DNA of 64,000 nucleotides from Bradyrhizobium sp. LMTR 3 (GCF_001693485.1 NZ_MAXC01000016.1:23454-87453), one strand, 5' to 3'; numbered from the stretch's first letter, positions 34,738-43,665 are shown. The notes: generated from the letters alone by a model not told the origin. Translations and numbers: made by a program.

Positions 34738-35628
34738 ATGCCGATGCCAGAGCTCCTGACGACCGACGAAGCGGCGGATTATCTGCGGCTCTCCGAGCGC
34801 AAGCTCTACGAGCTGGTGGCGAACCGCGAAGTGCCCTGCAGCAAGGTGACCGGCCGCTGGCTGTTTCCTCGCACGGCGCTGGACCGCTGGGTGTCCGCCG
34901 GACTCATTGCGCCTGCTGGCCTGGCACAGGTCGCGTCGCCGATCGTCGGCGGCAGCCACGATCCGCTGCTGGAATGGGGCTTACGTGAGAGCAATTCCGG
35001 CCTCGCCAGCCTGGCCGAAGGCAGCGAGGAAGGCCTGCGCCGGCTGATGCGTGGCGAGGTGATGGTCGCGGCGATTCATCTGCACCGGCTCGACGGCGAC
35101 GACGAGAGAGCCAATGTCGAGGCGATCGCCGATGCGCCGGGCCTGCACGATGCGGTCGTGCTCGGCTTTGCGCGGCGCGAGCAGGGCATTCTGGTCGCGT
35201 CAGGCAATCCGCTTGATCTAAGCGACATGGCCTCGATCGCGACATCACGCGCACGGATGGCGCAACGCCCGGCCGGCGCCGGCGCGCAATTGCTGCTGCT
35301 CGCGCTGCTGGCGCGCTCGGATATCGCGCTCGACGATCTGAAACTTGCAAAACCCGCTTTTCCGACCGGCCCCGACATCGCGCAAGCCATCCGCGCCGGC
35401 CGCATCGATTGCGGGATCGCGACGCGGAGCGTGGCGAAATCGGCGGGACTCGATTTCCTCCCCGTCACCTGGGAGCGTTTCGACCTCGTGATGCGACAGC
35501 GCGACTACTTCATGAAGGGACCGCAGGCGCTGTTCGACTTCATGCGCGGAGCGGGCTTCCGCGATCGGGCGGCCGAGCTTGGTGGTTATGACGTCAGCGA
35601 GGCCGGTGCGGTGCGGCTGGTGAATTAG
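34738..35628 (+). CDS. one-component regulator: excisionase-type HTH fused to a periplasmic-binding-protein-like domain
   Basis: A 296-residue protein. Residues 6-55 are a MerR/excisionase-type helix-turn-helix (LLTTDEAADYLRLSERKLYE, then GRWLFPRTALDRWV). Residues 68-290 resemble a type-2 substrate-binding protein without a signal peptide: IVGGSHDPLLEWGLRE at the start, IHLHRLDGDDERAN, and QAIRAGRIDCGIATRSVAKS with VTWERFDLVMRQRDYF at the end. It is a cytoplasmic sensor of the ModE-analogous class for oxyanion or molybdenum cofactor state. Divergent from tupB, so it probably controls the tup operon. Confidence 0.85.
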   Translation: MPMPELLTTDEAADYLRLSERKLYELVANREVPCSKVTGRWLFPRTALDRWVSAGLIAPAGLAQVASPIVGGSHDPLLEWGLRESNSGLASLAEGSEEGLRRLMRGEVMVAAIHLHRLDGDDERANVEAIADAPGLHDAVVLGFARREQGILVASGNPLDLSDMASIATSRARMAQRPAGAGAQLLLLALLARSDIALDDLKLAKPAFPTGPDIAQAIRAGRIDCGIATRSVAKSAGLDFLPVTWERFDLVMRQRDYFMKGPQALFDFMRGAGFRDRAAELGGYDVSEAGAVRLVN

Positions 35629-35680
35629 AGCGCGGGCTCATTGGCGCCTAGCCATATATGCGGATCAACACGAGAATTTC

Positions 35681-36436
35681 ATGGAACAGAACGGCCTCTA
35701 CGATCACCCTGATCTGTACGACTTGATAGCGCCGCCTGATCCGGCCTTGGAACACTTCTACGTCGAGGTAGCTCGCGAACGAGGTGGCCGCGTCCTCGAT
35801 CTCGCGTGTGGAAGCGGTCGTCTCACCATTCCGCTGGCCCGATCAGGCCTACAAGTGACTGGAGGCGATCTATCCGCCAAGATGCTCGAGCATGCGCGAC
35901 GTTCCGCCGAGGCACAGGCGGTCCAGCTCGATCTGGTGCAGTTGGACATGCGCCATTTCGACCTTAATGGACGCACCTTCGACACCATCATTGTTGCCGT
36001 GAATTCGGTTCTGCACCTGCACAGCCTGGACGATTTCAGGGGCTTTTTTCAATCCGTGGTACGGCACCTGTCACCGAAGGGCAGGCTTGTGTTCGACGCT
36101 TTCTTCCCGAATGTGGCCATGCTCAGCAGCGATCCTGACAGACGCCAACTGGTCGGATCGATCGTCCATGACACTCAAGGCAAGATAATCGTCGAGGAGA
36201 CCCTCAGATACGAACCTCTCACCCAAATCAGTCACGTGGATTGGTATTGGTCGACGTCGGCAAAGAAGGATTTCTGGAGGACTCCTTTGCAGATGCGAAA
36301 CATCTTTCCGCAAGAGATGCCGTTGCTAGTAGCATCAGGCGGCCTACATCTCGTCGAGCGCTTTGGTGACTTTGACCGCAGCCCGTTAGCGGCTGGCAGC
36401 GCGCGACAAGTATGCGTGTGTGCTGATCAGGGATGA
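35681..36436 (+). CDS. class I SAM-dependent methyltransferase
   Basis: A 251-residue methyltransferase with the Rossmann-fold motifs: RVLDLACGSGRLTIPLARSG (motif I, about 38-57), then VTGGDLSAKMLEHARR, LDMRHFDLNGRTFDTIIVAV and LSPKGRLVFDAFFPN. The C-terminal half is a beta-rich cap (VDWYWSTSAKKDFWRTPLQM) typical of small-molecule methyltransferases. Substrate unknown. ATG 35681 is the only sensible start. Base composition is a little less GC-rich than its neighbours, so recent acquisition is possible. Confidence 0.85.
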   Translation: MEQNGLYDHPDLYDLIAPPDPALEHFYVEVARERGGRVLDLACGSGRLTIPLARSGLQVTGGDLSAKMLEHARRSAEAQAVQLDLVQLDMRHFDLNGRTFDTIIVAVNSVLHLHSLDDFRGFFQSVVRHLSPKGRLVFDAFFPNVAMLSSDPDRRQLVGSIVHDTQGKIIVEETLRYEPLTQISHVDWYWSTSAKKDFWRTPLQMRNIFPQEMPLLVASGGLHLVERFGDFDRSPLAAGSARQVCVCADQG

Positions 36437-36586
36437 TAAAATAAGTACCTACAAGCGGGCGTTGGCCGAGACCTGCAGCAATAGAGCTGGAAGGCCGTTT
36501 TGCGATGCACGTGCTTTGCTTGATGTAGAGACGATTCCTGCTTGTGGCTCTTCTCGGGCGACATGCTTCGCTCGAAAACGCCACGC

Positions 36587-37855
36587 TCATCTTCGCCCCG
36601 GCAGCCACGCGACAAACCCCGCTTCGCCCAGCCGCTTCATCACGTCATCCAGATGCACGCGATCCCGCGTTTCGATGACGACTTCGAGCAAGGTGCCCTT
36701 GGCAGGCAGGTCGGAGAAGGTGCGCTGGTGCGAGACTTCGATGATGTTGGCGCCGGCTTCGGCGAGTAGCGCCGAGACGGCGGCGAGCTGGCCGGGCCGG
36801 TCGACGATGTCGATGGCGATCTGGGTCAGCCGGCCCTCGCGCGCGAGTTCGCGGGTCAGCACGGAAGCGATCAGCCGGGTATCGATGTTGCCGCCGGTCA
36901 GCACAAGGCCGACATTGCGGCCGGCAAATCGCTCCGGCGCGGCCAGCACCGCCGCAAGGCCTGTGGCACCGGCGCCCTCGACCACGGTCTTTTCGATCGC
37001 TATCAGCATCGCTACCGCGCGCTCGATTTGGTCTTCGGTGACGAGAACGATGTCGTCGACGAGATGGCGGATGATCTCGGTAGTGATCCGGCCCGGCACC
37101 TTTACCGCAATGCCTTCGGCAAGCGTGTCGCCGCGCATCGGCAGACGATCGCCCTTGATGGCGTTGTACATCGACGGATAGAGCTGCGCCTGCACGCCTA
37201 TGATCTGCAGATCCGGCTTCAGCGACTTGGCCGCGACCGCCATGCCGGAAATCAGCCCACCACCGCCGATCGGCACCACCAGCGTATCGAGTTGCGGCGC
37301 CGCCCGCAGCATTTCGACCGCGATGGTGCCCTGCCCCGCGATGATCAAGGGATCGTCGTACGGATGGATCATGATCATGCCGTGCGCCTCGCCATGCGTG
37401 CGCGCGAATTCGCCGGCCTCCTCCAGTGTCTTGCCGGAGATGATCGTATTCGCGCCGTGACGCCGCGTGTTCTCGATCTTCACCATCGGGGTGCCGACCG
37501 GCATCACGATGCTAGCGGGAATGCCGAGCCTGTTTGCGTGATAGGCCACGCCCTGCGCGTGGTTGCCGGCCGACATCGCGATCACGCCGCACCGCCGCTC
37601 CTCCGGCGACAGCGCCAGCAGCCGGTTGAGCGCGCCGCGCTCCTTGAAGGTCGAGGTGAACTGCAGGTTCTCGAATTTGAGCCAGAGGCTACAGCCGCAG
37701 ATCTCGCTCAGCGTCCGGCTCTGGTCGCATTCGGTAACGAGGACTGAGCCAGCAATGGACGCGCCAGCAGCCGTGATGTCCTCGGGCATGACGGCAAGGC
37801 GGCCGGGTTCGGAACCGACTTTCGTCGGCGGTACATTTTTAGGAGGATTCGGCAT
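36587..37855 (-). CDS. threonine ammonia-lyase with C-terminal ACT domain
   Basis: A 422-residue PLP enzyme. Lys in KFENLQFTSTFKERGAL (TFKERGA) binds PLP, with SAGNHAQGVAYHA next and the phosphate cup GGGGLISG near residue 195. The last 80 residues form a short ACT-type regulatory domain (QIAIDIVDRPGQLAAVSALL). It converts threonine (and serine) to 2-oxobutanoate and ammonia. The single short ACT domain is the type found in many biosynthetic/catabolic hybrid enzymes, so IlvA versus TdcB naming is unclear. ATG 37855 has GAGG upstream. Confidence 0.9.
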   Translation of the reverse strand: MPNPPKNVPPTKVGSEPGRLAVMPEDITAAGASIAGSVLVTECDQSRTLSEICGCSLWLKFENLQFTSTFKERGALNRLLALSPEERRCGVIAMSAGNHAQGVAYHANRLGIPASIVMPVGTPMVKIENTRRHGANTIISGKTLEEAGEFARTHGEAHGMIMIHPYDDPLIIAGQGTIAVEMLRAAPQLDTLVVPIGGGGLISGMAVAAKSLKPDLQIIGVQAQLYPSMYNAIKGDRLPMRGDTLAEGIAVKVPGRITTEIIRHLVDDIVLVTEDQIERAVAMLIAIEKTVVEGAGATGLAAVLAAPERFAGRNVGLVLTGGNIDTRLIASVLTRELAREGRLTQIAIDIVDRPGQLAAVSALLAEAGANIIEVSHQRTFSDLPAKGTLLEVVIETRDRVHLDDVMKRLGEAGFVAWLPGRR

Positions 37856-38015
37856 TTCGGTGGCCTCGTTGAGAGGCAATCGTATAGGCCTTTTCCGCCC
37901 CTTTTGCCTCCCTCGAATCTCGTAAAACTCCCGCCCCATGAACATGGGTGTCGCAAAAAACTGCCACGGGGTTACACTTGCGCGGGCTGCAGGGACGGGC
38001 AGCCGGAGTTTTCAG

Positions 38016-38693
38016 ATGAATTCATTGAGCGATGGGCCCAGGGCGGAAGCCATCACGGTCGTGCTGGTCGAGGACGACGCGCCGACGCTTTGGCGGCTGC
38101 AGGACGCGCTCGCCAAGGCCGGATACCAGGTCAGGGCCGCCGGCACGCTCGCGGAAGCCCGCGCCTGTCTCGCGCAAGGCGCGCCAAAGGTGTTGCTGAC
38201 CGATCTTCAGTTGCCGGATGGCCATGGCGTCGACCTGATCCGCGAGACCCGCCGGCGTTTTCCCGATACCGAGATCATGGTGATCTCGATCCTCGGCGAC
38301 GAGGAAAGCGTGATTTCGGCGATCACCGTCGGCGCGACAGGCTATCTGCTCAAGGACGCATTCCCGACCGACATCGCCGCTACCGTGCGCGACCTCGTCG
38401 CCGGCCACTCGCCGATCTCGGCCTCGATCGCGCGTTTCATCGTGCGCCGGACCCAGAGCACGCCGGAGCCGCCGCCCGGCCCAGTACTCAACACCACCAA
38501 ACTGACGCCGCGCGAAATCGACATTCTCTGGGGCATCGCCAAGGGCTTCAGCTACGCCGAGATCGCCAGCCATCTCGGCCTGTCGCGGCAAACCGTGCCC
38601 GGGCATATCAAGAGCATCTATCGCAAGCTCGAGGTCCATACCCGGGGCGAGGCGGTATTCGAGGCGGTCCAGCAGGGCTTGATCAAGTTGTGA
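38016..38693 (+). CDS. NarL/LuxR-type response regulator
   Basis: A 225-residue regulator. The receiver domain (12-130) has the acid pair E19/D20/D21 in VVLVEDDAP, phosphoacceptor Asp63 in VLLTDLQLPDG and Lys in GYLLKDAFP. The LuxR helix-turn-helix (about 160-220) shows LTPREIDILWGIAKGFSYAE and LGLSRQTVPGHIKSIYRKLE. Start ATG 38016 follows GGAG at 38004-38007; the frame is open to 37938. It overlaps the kinase gene by four bases (GTGA), so both proteins are made together. Confidence 0.9.
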   Translation: MNSLSDGPRAEAITVVLVEDDAPTLWRLQDALAKAGYQVRAAGTLAEARACLAQGAPKVLLTDLQLPDGHGVDLIRETRRRFPDTEIMVISILGDEESVISAITVGATGYLLKDAFPTDIAATVRDLVAGHSPISASIARFIVRRTQSTPEPPPGPVLNTTKLTPREIDILWGIAKGFSYAEIASHLGLSRQTVPGHIKSIYRKLEVHTRGEAVFEAVQQGLIKL

Positions 38694-40636
38694 ACGATCA
38701 CGGCGACGACGTGCAACCGGAGCTGCCCGGCCGCGCGCGGCGTCGGCTGCGATCGTCCCGTCTCATCCAGTATCTGCTGCTGCAGGCCGTGATCGCCGTC
38801 GCCGGCGTCGCGGTGCTTCTACAATCGCTGCCCGGACCTCCCGCGCAGTATCAGGTGACGGCCTTTCAGCTCACCGAAGCCGGCGCCGAGCGGGCGGTGA
38901 CGCTGCCGTACTTCTCCCCGTTGCGGAATGCGATGAACGATCCGCCCCGCTTCAGGGGACACTTCGTCCGCCCGGCCGGCGAGGCCTCGCGGGCCTGGTC
39001 GGTGTTCCTGCCGCGCTTCACCAACGGCGTCGAGGTTACCGTCAACGATGTCGTGATCCTCGACAGCCGGCGCGATCCTGCCGCCAACCGCCCCGACCGC
39101 AACACGCCGGCGATTGCCGTGATCCCCGCTTCGGTGCTGCGCGATGGCGACAACGCCATCTCGATCCGGCTGTTCATCTGGGGTCCGATCACGGGCTTTC
39201 TCGATCGCATCTGGGTCGGCCCGGACGAAGCGTTGCGCCCGACCTACAATCTCAGAACGCTGGTGTTCGTGACATTGCCGGTGGTGTTCTCATCCTGGCA
39301 GGCGATTCTGGCTGTCATTCTCGGCATCATGTGGGTGATGCGTCGCCACGAGCCGGCCTACGGCGTTCTCGCGGCGGCGATGGCCGTGGGTGTCGGCCAG
39401 GCGTTCCTGCAAACGCCGATGGGGGAGACGCCGTTTTCCAGGTTCAATGTGATCCTGATTTCCTCCGCGCCGATCGAAAGCGCACTGGTGCTGGTCTTTG
39501 CGCTGCTGCTTTCGGGCTGGAAGTGGCAGCGCTACGCCTGGATCATCTTCATTCCGGGCATCGCATTGGCGCTGGCCGGCCTGTTCGGAAATCAGGCGCT
39601 GGTGCGCGCCCTCTTCCTGATTCTCGCCGTACCCATGGTCGGTATCTCCCTTCTCATTATGGCCGTCGTTACCGCGCGATCGGCGCTGCAACGGCAGAAC
39701 GTCGCGAGCTTCCTGCTCGGCTGTGCGGTCACCATCATGCTGACCTGCTGGATCGTCGACCTGCTCTCGGTGTTTCAGATGATGCCCAACCGCATCTTCA
39801 CCGCGCGGCTGTCCTATTCGGCGATGCTGGTCGCGATCGGCGCGGGGCTCACCTGGCGGTTCGCCCGGGCGCTGAACCAGGTCGACGGCTTTGCCGGCCG
39901 CCTCGTCACCCAGGTGCGCGAGGCGGAGGAGAAGCTGAAGGCCAGTTTCGCCCGCGAGGAGGAGCGCGCCCGCGCCGCGGCGCTGGCGCGGGAACGCACG
40001 CGCCTGATGCGCGACCTGCATGACGGGCTCGGCGGCCAGCTCGTCAGCATCGTGGCCTTGAGCGAACGCGGCAATGGCAGCGCGGGGATCGGCGATGCGG
40101 CCCGCGCGGCACTGAAGGATTTGCGCCTCGTCATCGACTCCATGGACGACATCGGCGGCGATCTGATGCTGGCGCTGGGCTCCTGGCGCGAACGCGCCAT
40201 GGCGCAGCTTCGTCCGCATGACATCGCGCTGGACTGGCGCGCGGTCACGGCGCAGGGCCTGCCGGTTCATCCCGAACTGCGGCCGTGGCACGTCATCCAG
40301 ATCGTGCGGCTGTTGGATGAAGCGGTGACCAATGCGGTCAAGCACGCCGAGGCGCGGCGCATTACGGTGAGGATCGAGACGCTTGCGGGCGCCGACGGCC
40401 TCAAGCGCGGCTGCATCACCGTCGAGGATGACGGCAAGGGGTTCGAGATCACGCCTGACGGCGGAGCCGCAGGAGCCGCGAAAGCGGCGCGCGGCCTGCG
40501 CAACATGCGAAGCCGCGCCGCGCGCTGCGGCGCGGAGCTGGAACTGAGCTCCTGCGCCCAAGGGGCTCACAAGGGCACGCGCGTGAGGCTGACCTTGCCC
40601 CACCGCTTTCCCGACAGCGACGGCGCTGCCGGTTAG
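38690..40636 (+). CDS. HisKA_3 sensor histidine kinase with 7TM-DISM-like input
   Basis: A 648-residue kinase beginning at GTG 38690. One helix (25-45) anchors it, then a periplasmic beta-rich domain (about 50-195, with NDPPRFRGHFVRPA and WSVFLPRFTNGVEV), then seven more membrane helices (about 200-395), the layout of 7TMR-DISM receptors. His444 in RLMRDLHDGLGGQLVS is the phosphorylated residue of the HisKA_3 dimerisation domain. The ATPase domain has DEAVTNAVKHAEA, VEDDGKGFE and GLRNMRSRA. It should phosphorylate the upstream regulator. The signal is unknown, perhaps a lipid or sugar ligand. Confidence 0.88.
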   Translation: MNDHGDDVQPELPGRARRRLRSSRLIQYLLLQAVIAVAGVAVLLQSLPGPPAQYQVTAFQLTEAGAERAVTLPYFSPLRNAMNDPPRFRGHFVRPAGEASRAWSVFLPRFTNGVEVTVNDVVILDSRRDPAANRPDRNTPAIAVIPASVLRDGDNAISIRLFIWGPITGFLDRIWVGPDEALRPTYNLRTLVFVTLPVVFSSWQAILAVILGIMWVMRRHEPAYGVLAAAMAVGVGQAFLQTPMGETPFSRFNVILISSAPIESALVLVFALLLSGWKWQRYAWIIFIPGIALALAGLFGNQALVRALFLILAVPMVGISLLIMAVVTARSALQRQNVASFLLGCAVTIMLTCWIVDLLSVFQMMPNRIFTARLSYSAMLVAIGAGLTWRFARALNQVDGFAGRLVTQVREAEEKLKASFAREEERARAAALARERTRLMRDLHDGLGGQLVSIVALSERGNGSAGIGDAARAALKDLRLVIDSMDDIGGDLMLALGSWRERAMAQLRPHDIALDWRAVTAQGLPVHPELRPWHVIQIVRLLDEAVTNAVKHAEARRITVRIETLAGADGLKRGCITVEDDGKGFEITPDGGAAGAAKAARGLRNMRSRAARCGAELELSSCAQGAHKGTRVRLTLPHRFPDSDGAAG

Positions 40637-40662
40637 TTCTACAACGTCATAGCTGCTCAAAC

Positions 40663-40764
40663 CCTCATCCTGAGGAGCCCGCGAGAAGCGGGCGTCTCGA
40701 AGGATGTAGGCCACAGAGCGGGCCTCATGGTTCGAGACGCGCTTTCGTGCTCCTCACCATGAGG
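40663..40764. repeat. REP-like intergenic palindrome
   Basis: CCTCATCCTGAGGAGC at 40663 is mirrored by GCTCCTCACCATGAGG ending at 40764, with inner inverted GCGTCTCGAA/TTCGAGACGC. It resembles a common Bradyrhizobium intergenic repeat. It lies between the convergent kinase gene and the small secreted-protein gene. Confidence 0.75.
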
Positions 40765-40797
40765 GCTTATGACTCAGTAAGGTCAGCATGTTCTGCT

Positions 40798-41103
40798 TCA
40801 GCGGCGGCCGACGCGGTTGACCGGGCCGCCGCGGTTCATGGGCGTGCCGGGACGAACACCGACGCCCGGAGCTCCGACACCCACAGCGCCGACGCCGACA
40901 CGGGCAACGCCGACGGCCGGTGTCACGACCGCAGCCGCCGCGACCGGCGCCGGGCGGACGACGCAGCCCTTCGGCACGCCAACCGTCTTGCAATAAACCA
41001 CTGCAGCCTGGGCAGAGCTTACGCCGCCGACTGCAAAGGAAGCCACGGCCGAAAACGCCGCGAGCGTCAGACCTGCGCTCAGCCAACCTGTCTTCTTCAA
41101 CAT
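40798..41103 (-). CDS. small secreted Val/Gly/Pro-rich protein
   Basis: A 101-residue protein with a Sec signal (residues 1-33, LTLAAFSAVASFAVGG ending SSAQA) and a mature part with YCKTVGVPKGCVVRP (two Cys) followed by low-complexity VGVGAVGVGAPGVGVRPGT. Start ATG 41103 has GGGAGAG upstream. No family recognised; probably envelope-associated. Confidence 0.75.
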   Translation of the reverse strand: MLKKTGWLSAGLTLAAFSAVASFAVGGVSSAQAAVVYCKTVGVPKGCVVRPAPVAAAAVVTPAVGVARVGVGAVGVGAPGVGVRPGTPMNRGGPVNRVGRR

Positions 41104-41343
41104 GTGTCATCTCTCCCGAATTGGGCGTGCAGCTCTTTGCGATGTGCCGATCGGTCACCGCAGCCGACGCGAGATGTACATGGTCCATCGAGGGGTCCGG
41201 CAACATCCCATGAAAATGGTGTGGGTGCGCGCGGGGTGATTTGCGGCCCGCTTCCGACGCCATGAACATGGCATGGACCGCGGACGCGACCTCGACGAGT
41301 TTTCGCGCGCTTTCAATCCCCCATTCTCGTCAAAAGGTGATCC

Positions 41344-41580
41344 ATGATGAAATCATTCCATGTCGCGGCCGCAGCCCTGATCCTGTCGCTCGGCGTAGGC
41401 TCGCTGGCTCAGGCGCAATCCGGCCCCACTCCCCAGGAGCAGATGGCCTGCCGTTCGGACGCCGGAAAACTCTGCGCCGAGCATATCGGCAAGCCGCCGC
41501 AGATGAATGCCTGCCTGAAAGCGAACAAGACGAAGCTGTCGGATGGCTGCCGCAAGGTGGTGGAATCGCGCGGCGGCTAA
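41344..41580 (+). CDS. secreted cysteine-rich repeat protein
   Basis: A 78-residue protein with a signal peptide (MKSFHVAAAALILSLGVGS, ending AQAQ) and a four-cysteine module ACRSDAGKLCAEHIG, then NACLKANKTKLSDGCRKVVE. The C-x6-C and C-x10-C spacing matches the GLG1/Golgi-type cysteine-rich repeat found in many small rhizobial exported proteins. AAGG precedes ATG 41344. Function unknown; it forms two disulfides in principle. Confidence 0.82.
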   Translation: MMKSFHVAAAALILSLGVGSLAQAQSGPTPQEQMACRSDAGKLCAEHIGKPPQMNACLKANKTKLSDGCRKVVESRGG

Positions 41581-41717
41581 ACGCCCGATCCGAAGAAGCC
41601 GCCACCCATTCTCTTCGGACCAACGCGAAGCGTTGACCAGGTGGTTATGCCCAAACAAAAGGAGCGCGATGACGTTCGAAGTCATCACGCTCCGACATTT
41701 GCGGTCGCCGCAAGAAA

Positions 41718-42473
41718 TCAATCATCCTGTTCGAACAGCCTGATCCGCGGCATCTCGCCTCTTGCCGGCTCGGCGAACATGTCCCTTCTCCCGGGCTCGC
41801 CAAAGAAACCCCTTGGTTCGCCTTCTTCGCGAATCCTGATGCGCCGCGGCTCGGTTGCTTCCCGGACCTGCGTCTCGACCGCCTCGAGGTCCTGCTCGCG
41901 GGGCTGCTGGAAGCGGCGCTTGTCGGCCCAGCGCTGGCGCCGCTCGGCGCGCCGCTGTTCGGCGGCAGCGCGTTTGAGATCGGCATCGCGCGCCTTGGCA
42001 AACGCCTCCTGGGGCGCAGCAGCCTTCTCCGGCGCAGCGGTCTTTTCGCTGACCTGTTCGGCGGGCTTCGAGGGTTTCGGCGGTGGCGGTACAGGTTGAG
42101 CGGCCGCTGCGTTATTGGCCGTCTTCTCTTCGGTGGCAGCATTGTTAGCATTAGCGGACGGCGCTGACGCCGCCGCCGTTTGCGGCTGTGGTTGCGTTTG
42201 CGGCTGTGGCTGCGTCTGTTGGGGCTGCGCTTGCGGCTGCTCCTGGGCGGGCGCGGTATTGGCCGCAGCCACGGTCGCCGCGACATAGGGCACCGGCTGC
42301 GATGGCTCCGTCGAGACGGGTATCGGCTCCGCTGACATCCGGCGTTCCAGTTTCGAGATCACCTGTGTCGGCGGGCTGACGATGTTGGCAGCCAGATATC
42401 CACCGCCGACACCGGCGGCGACCGCGACGACCACGGTTCCTGCCCCCGCAAAATAGGCGGTTGATGTGCGCAT
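41718..42473 (-). CDS. membrane-anchored Pro/Gln/Ala-rich protein
   Basis: A 251-residue protein with one N-terminal helix (residues 6-30, YFAGAGTVVVAVAAGVGGGY). A long disordered linker follows (QPQAQPQQTQPQPQTQPQPQ-like, then PPPPKPSKPAEQVSEKTAAP), then a basic, helical C-terminal part (RAAAEQRRAERRQRWADKRR) and an acidic tail. The design fits a periplasm-spanning or wall-contacting anchor. GGAG precedes ATG 42473 by seven bases. No known family. Confidence 0.72.
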   Translation of the reverse strand: MRTSTAYFAGAGTVVVAVAAGVGGGYLAANIVSPPTQVISKLERRMSAEPIPVSTEPSQPVPYVAATVAAANTAPAQEQPQAQPQQTQPQPQTQPQPQTAAASAPSANANNAATEEKTANNAAAAQPVPPPPKPSKPAEQVSEKTAAPEKAAAPQEAFAKARDADLKRAAAEQRRAERRQRWADKRRFQQPREQDLEAVETQVREATEPRRIRIREEGEPRGFFGEPGRRDMFAEPARGEMPRIRLFEQDD

Positions 42474-42489
42474 CGGCAAACTCCCTCAT

Positions 42490-42507
42490 CCACGCGGCAA
42501 CGCGTGG
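42490..42507. other. small hairpin in the leader of the Pro/Gln-rich gene
   Basis: CCACGCG (42490-42496) pairs with CGCGTGG (42501-42507) around GCAA, 17 bp upstream of the ATG at 42473, just ahead of its ribosome site. It may affect initiation or be fortuitous. Confidence 0.4.
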
Positions 42508-42581
42508 GGTAGGGCGATGTTCCGGTGCGGCGTTGTGTGTGCAGGAGTTCTGCGGAACCAGCGGCCGATGCAGATCGCCGC

Positions 42582-43289
42582 TCAGATCATTGCGGCGACT
42601 TTTTCCAGCCCGATGATGCGGGCAAGCGAGCGCACTTCGCTCTTCTGGTCCTCACGCAACTGGAACAGCAGCGGCATCGCGGCCGATTTCAGTTGCTGGA
42701 CTTCCGCGGACTCTGGATCAATGGGCACGCCCGTCGCATTCGGGTTGGCTTGCCGGCCCGCATGAATCTTGCGGGCGACGGCGCGCAGCGCAGTCTCCAC
42801 CGGCGGCCAGTAGGACTCCTGCGATGCCGTCAGTTTCAGGCGGTCCTTGATGCCGGCGATCTGGCCATCGCTCAGCAGCGTGTAGTTTTTCTGCGGCTGG
42901 GGCTTGGCTGCGGCCTTGGGCTTGACGGGTGCGGGCGCCGGCACCGGCGCCGTGCTCGGCGCGGCGGTAGACGTCGTGGGCGGGACGGTCGGAGCCGCGA
43001 TTTCCTTCGGCATGGCCATATCGACTGGTGACGTCGAAGCATAGGCCCGGCGCAGCGATTCGTTCAGCGCGGGATCCCTGGGCTGGGGATCAATCGCGGC
43101 AGTAGCGTAGCTCAGGACCGCCAAGCGATCCTTTTTGCCTTCCTTGTTCGAGACCGGCGCCTGGACGGAGGAAGCCGACGCCAGTTCGAACCGGGCGGCT
43201 GGCACGCTGTCGCGGCCGACAATGGCGGTGACGGCAGCGCCCGCCACGAGAAAACAGATCAGCGCGACAATCGTCATAGTCTTGGTCAA
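42582..43289 (-). CDS. exported protein with a C-terminal LTXXQ-like helical domain
   Basis: A 235-residue protein. An N-terminal helix (MTIVALICFLVAGAAVTAIVG, residues 5-25) acts as signal or anchor. A Pro/Ala linker (VPPTTSTAAPSTAPVPAPAP) leads to a helical domain with LLSDGQIAGIKDRLKLTASQ and QESYWPPVETALRAVARKIH, resembling the CpxP/Spy-like LTxxQ family or the DUF908-type helical proteins of rhizobia. The start is TTG 43289, seven bases after GGAG; ATG 43277 has no ribosome site. A periplasmic chaperone-like role is plausible only. Confidence 0.72.
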   Translation of the reverse strand: MTKTMTIVALICFLVAGAAVTAIVGRDSVPAARFELASASSVQAPVSNKEGKKDRLAVLSYATAAIDPQPRDPALNESLRRAYASTSPVDMAMPKEIAAPTVPPTTSTAAPSTAPVPAPAPVKPKAAAKPQPQKNYTLLSDGQIAGIKDRLKLTASQESYWPPVETALRAVARKIHAGRQANPNATGVPIDPESAEVQQLKSAAMPLLFQLREDQKSEVRSLARIIGLEKVAAMI

Positions 43290-43419
43290 AAAAGGTCTCC
43301 ATTCCCGCCGACGTTTGGCCCTTTTGCCGAAAACTGGATGATAATTGAGGCTATACGATGCCAATCGCCGCGCTGACGCGGCCGAAAAGATGGGAAAAAG
43401 TCCCAAAATAGTCCCGGAG

Positions 43420-43665
43420 TCAGGCCGCTGCGGCCAGTTCATAGGCCTCCTGGATATCGGCAACGATATCGGAGGCTTCCCACAAGGCGTCGGGGGCGAC
43501 CTGCTGCAGGGTGACGGTCCAGTTGCACTTGCGGTTGCGCGGCATGCTGACGACGTCGAATTCGATACCGCGGCACAGCGGATGCCGATCGAGCGCAAAC
43601 ATCACCCGGCGCCGGATCTCCTCGAGGGTTGCCGGGGTTTTGGCAAAATACCGATCGAAATCCAT
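43420..43665 (-). CDS. small conserved-looking hypothetical protein
   Basis: An 81-residue soluble protein starting MDFDRYFAKTPATLEEIRRR and continuing with ALDRHPLCRGIEFDVVSMPR and a WTVTLQQVAPDALWEASDIV segment, alpha/beta in character. AAGGGG precedes ATG 43665. It lacks a signal peptide. Function unknown. It is divergent from the membrane-protein gene at 43765 across the CtrA site. Confidence 0.75.
   Translation of the reverse strand: MDFDRYFAKTPATLEEIRRRVMFALDRHPLCRGIEFDVVSMPRNRKCNWTVTLQQVAPDALWEASDIVADIQEAYELAAAA

Noticed and set aside
37904..38689. open frame upstream of the kinase start in the kinase frame
   Set aside because: It overlaps the response regulator in another frame and is not protein-like; the GTG at 38690 with GTGA overlap is the natural start.
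39290..40714. 474-codon open frame antisense to the histidine kinase gene
   Set aside because: It lies wholly opposite a well-supported kinase, has no domain pattern and an Arg/Gly/Ala/His-heavy composition. Such frames are common by-products of high-GC third positions.
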